A program made the translations under genes and the position numbers. From Chalara sp. BL73 (Eukaryota > Ascomycota > Leotiomycetes > Helotiales): 64,000 bases of DNA. Positions within the stretch are counted from its first letter, which is position 1, and each line of letters opens with the position of its first letter. Location of the stretch: assembly GCA_918026815.1 (NCBI GenBank), contig CAKJVC010000088.1, positions 1,798,001-1,862,000 of the forward strand. Reading direction: 5' to 3'. This document shows positions 61,301 through 64,000 of this stretch, piece after piece. The notes beneath the pieces are model-generated. The model was given only the letters and a program-made list of their open reading frames with translations. It ran no database searches and was not told the DNA's origin.

Positions 61301-64000
61301 TTTTTGTCTCCACATGCAATTCTTCTCAGGTGAGAAGCAGCCAGCAGCAGCTGTGTTTGCAGGCTCTGGGCTCTAGCCCCTTCCAGCAGTGGGCGAAAAT
61401 AGCAAAGCCACGGGAGCTAGGCTCTCCGTGTGGATGCAATTAAGGTCGCGGGAGCGCTGTAGGCATAGTCTCCACCAGTGAACAGAGCGGTAGCCGTTGT
61501 TTCGAGGAGCGCTCGAGTCAGTCCGTGCGTGACGACCCCGCTGAAGCGATGCCACCCCGAACACTCATCTCAGTACTCAAGGGGCTATAGTGCGCGTTTT
61601 TGCGCCCCACATTCTGTTTGAGTCTCAGTGCATGTAAGCTGTGCCGTCCAGTACATCTGACGTCTGAAGCACCCTAAGTGGTTAGTTGTCTGGTGACGAG
61701 AGTCTGGCTATCGGGACGGTGGCTTATCTCGTATCCGCCGGCCCGAAAGATCCTTTTTTTTTTGGCTTATATGTACTTCCCATGTACACTGCCGCCCCCC
61801 AAAAACAAAACAAAACAAAACAAAACAAATCTTTGAAATAGGGGACGAATGCGTAACCTGTGTCTAGAAAATTATATACTCATATATGCTGGTTTCCTAA
61901 AATATATGAAATAAAGCCTTTTAATCTTCATTTTACGCCTGCATAGTCTCTACAAGTAGAGGTTGTACATGGTGATGCACAGGAGGAATGTTATCTGATG
62001 AAATACGATTTTAGGGTGGAAAGTCAGCGGGGCCATGGGGTACAATTTCTACGTACCAAGCTTCCTTGAATAACAAACACATTCATCGTAAAGCGATCGC
62101 TATTGATAAAGTATACGCTGCCCTACAGGACAGATTCAAGAGGGCAAGATGTAGATAAGAGAAAGTCTAATTCTCGCTTGTACCCGATAAAAAAGGGGCT
62201 CGAAAGTTTAAAATGTAAACAAACATGCTCTGTATGTAGCCTTGTACATTTTCGCAAAAAAGAAGTAAAGGGCAAACGCTGGCACTGCAAAATTCCAAAG
62301 TATCGCGGAACTTCCGATAGGAGCATTCTGTACAGGACCCCCAGAAAAGCCATATCGGTCTCATTAAGGTACGCCACGCGCAACTGCCGGGGGAATTAAA
62401 CTGCGTCAAAAGAAACTTCCAAGCTCTGCAAGATTCATCAAGCTTCTACCCCTCGCGACGATTTCTGCACGTTGTCGCAGAGTCGTTACACCAAAAGAAA
62501 AGACACTGGTTCCCATCGCCTGCCCGGATCATCTTCCCCGCTCCAATCAAGCTTCTCCCTTCACAAACACGCCCGAAAAAGTAAAAATTAACAAGACGGG
62601 AGGGAAGCAAAGCAGCCACTAGCAAAGCAGCCATCACCATCAAGAGATATATCAAAGCGCGAATTTCAAGGTCCAGAACACCGGGTCGTCTGGTCACCTC
62701 TCACTTTGCTTGGCGATCGACAGTCTACCCGTTCCGCCCCCGCAGAATGACCGTCGTTTGCTCGCTTCTCGGAGTGGGGGACAGGTCTGGTCTTTGACAT
62801 GGTGGTTACATATCACCAAGAACATCTACTTACTCCGCGCTCTAGATGGCATTACCGAGCAGGCACGAGTCATTTCCAGCGGACGAGACTTTCGTAGTCG
62901 AGTCCTGCATTACGGCAAACCGAAACTGGTCTCGGGACGTCTTGTCTCGTCTCGGTTCGGCATGTCACCTTGAGGTTACCAAAGCTCGCACCTAAGATTG
63001 TCGTATTACTGACACGGAGTGTCAGCCAAATTATCACAGCAGCCAGCCGTCACCAGTTTGTAAATTGCGATTTACGGACAATGTGGAGTACTAAGAACAG
63101 AAAGGCCGGTTCTAATATATAGTTGCCCGGCGTTAAAATCTTACCCGCATGAGCTAACGGTCATGTGAAAGAAGGAGATGGTAATGGTGGTGTCATATGC
63201 TTGTTTTCGGAGGAGTTATATAAGGTATTATCTTGCACAGCGATGTAGTATTACTATAATGTGCCGTGAAGCCAGTCTGTGATGGCTGACGCGCGAAGTG
63301 AATAATAATAGGCGACGATAATGTCGATGTGAATATGTGGCGGGGAGCTTTCATGTCATAAAATAGTACTCGCAACTTATCCCATCTGTAGTTACTCGCA
63401 TTCGGGTTTACAGCCAATGAATTCTCATCATCCAAGATCTTCGGAAACGGCGCCATTCCCCTTTCAAAGGTGCCTGGGACAAATGCTCCCTATAATAGGA
63501 CCTGACGAAGATCTGCGCTTTGTATCAGATTGGCATACTTGCCAAAGGCTCTTGCCTTATTAAAATTACCGACCATATGCTCAGATGAAAATCTGACCCT
63601 AAAGTGGAACATTGCAAACATGTTCCCAAGTCTTTCTCCCTATTGAGGTTTGCTTGATTCAGCTTTCATATTTATCTCATAACCTTTCCCACATTGTTTC
63701 ATTACGTATATGTCAATTTAGTCGTCCACCCAAAGCTTCTTATGAACCTACAGATACGTCCAAGATATAGAATTACGCTGCTTCACTGCTATAAACACCG
63801 AGAAGATAGCGCAGCATTTGCCGGTATTGACCATCCTCTAGAATCACACGCTCAACAACAGGGGCAATGTTTCCATTCTGATACATTAAACAGCCCCTTA
63901 ATTTCAATATATTCTGACCTGGCCATCTGGAAATTCATCTTCCGAACTCAGATCCCCCCAATCTGGACCAGACATCTCGCTATCTGGTGAGAATGCTCGT
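58326..64000. other. 5.7-kb region without recognised genes
   Basis: Begins with the promoter and leader of the YDR124W-like gene. Frames such as 58604-59047 (minus) and 62446-62697 (minus) lack conserved features or proper starts. Contains an AAAAC microsatellite at 61801-61829. The region may hold a long regulatory flank, non-coding RNA or part of a gene beyond the window. Confidence 0.45.
61801..61829. repeat. (AAAAC)n microsatellite
   Basis: Five to six AAAAC units directly after a run of C bases, in non-coding DNA. Confidence 0.9.

Overview
This is nuclear DNA of a filamentous ascomycete (Pezizomycotina). The gene content suggests Leotiomycetes, but that class-level call is inference. 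The coding regions carry many short introns (46-75 bp, one of 128 bp) with GT donors, CTAAC/CTGAC-type branch sites 8-20 bases before the acceptor, and one GC-AG intron. The window holds a filamentous-fungal conidiation regulator (FlbD-type Myb), a fungal-type ascorbate oxidase, a DUF3716 protein, a Cas1p-like O-acetyltransferase and a metazoan-type O-GlcNAc transferase, the last of which budding yeasts lack. Exon borders were placed by hand from splice signals, reading frame and, where the family is known, protein continuity. Several listed coding regions end in exons of only 14-56 nt.

Layout. 0-5 kb: secreted multicopper oxidase (-), a doubtful small Cys-rich gene or relic (-), and a C2H2/DUF3716 protein (-). 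5.6-8.5 kb: intronless, divergent eIF5A (+), then a secreted Asn/Asp-rich orphan (-). 10-16 kb: fibrillarin NOP1 (+), an acidic Myb/SANT-like protein (-) and ureidoglycolate lyase (+). 15.5-24.4 kb: an 8.9-kb stretch in which I see no gene. 24.4-25.3 kb: flbD-like Myb (+), followed by 3.5 kb of non-coding DNA. 28.8-38.8 kb: a same-strand run of O-GlcNAc transferase, ribosomal protein uL11 (RPL12) and COPII SEC23 (all -). 40.3-41.2 kb: an NmrA-like gene (+) that needs a frameshift or a doubtful intron. 42.9-48.7 kb: PC-esterase/Cas1p acyltransferase (-) and a LovD/EstB-type serine hydrolase (-). 51.8-54.3 kb: an acidic orphan with a 17-residue tandem duplication (+) and a 96-residue two-EF-hand protein (+). 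56.4-58.3 kb: YDR124W-like (DUF2841) protein (-), followed to the end of the window by 5.7 kb without a gene I can support.

No operon-like logic or secondary-metabolite cluster is visible. The genes are mostly housekeeping (translation: eIF5A, RPL12, NOP1; secretion: SEC23; glycan or protein modification: Cas1p-like, OGT; purine catabolism: ureidoglycolate lyase) mixed with fungus-specific orphans. No tRNA, rRNA, CRISPR array or intact transposon was recognised. The best candidates for a second look are the very long empty flank of flbD, the intronless divergent eIF5A, the orphan secreted and acidic proteins, and the frame-broken NmrA gene.
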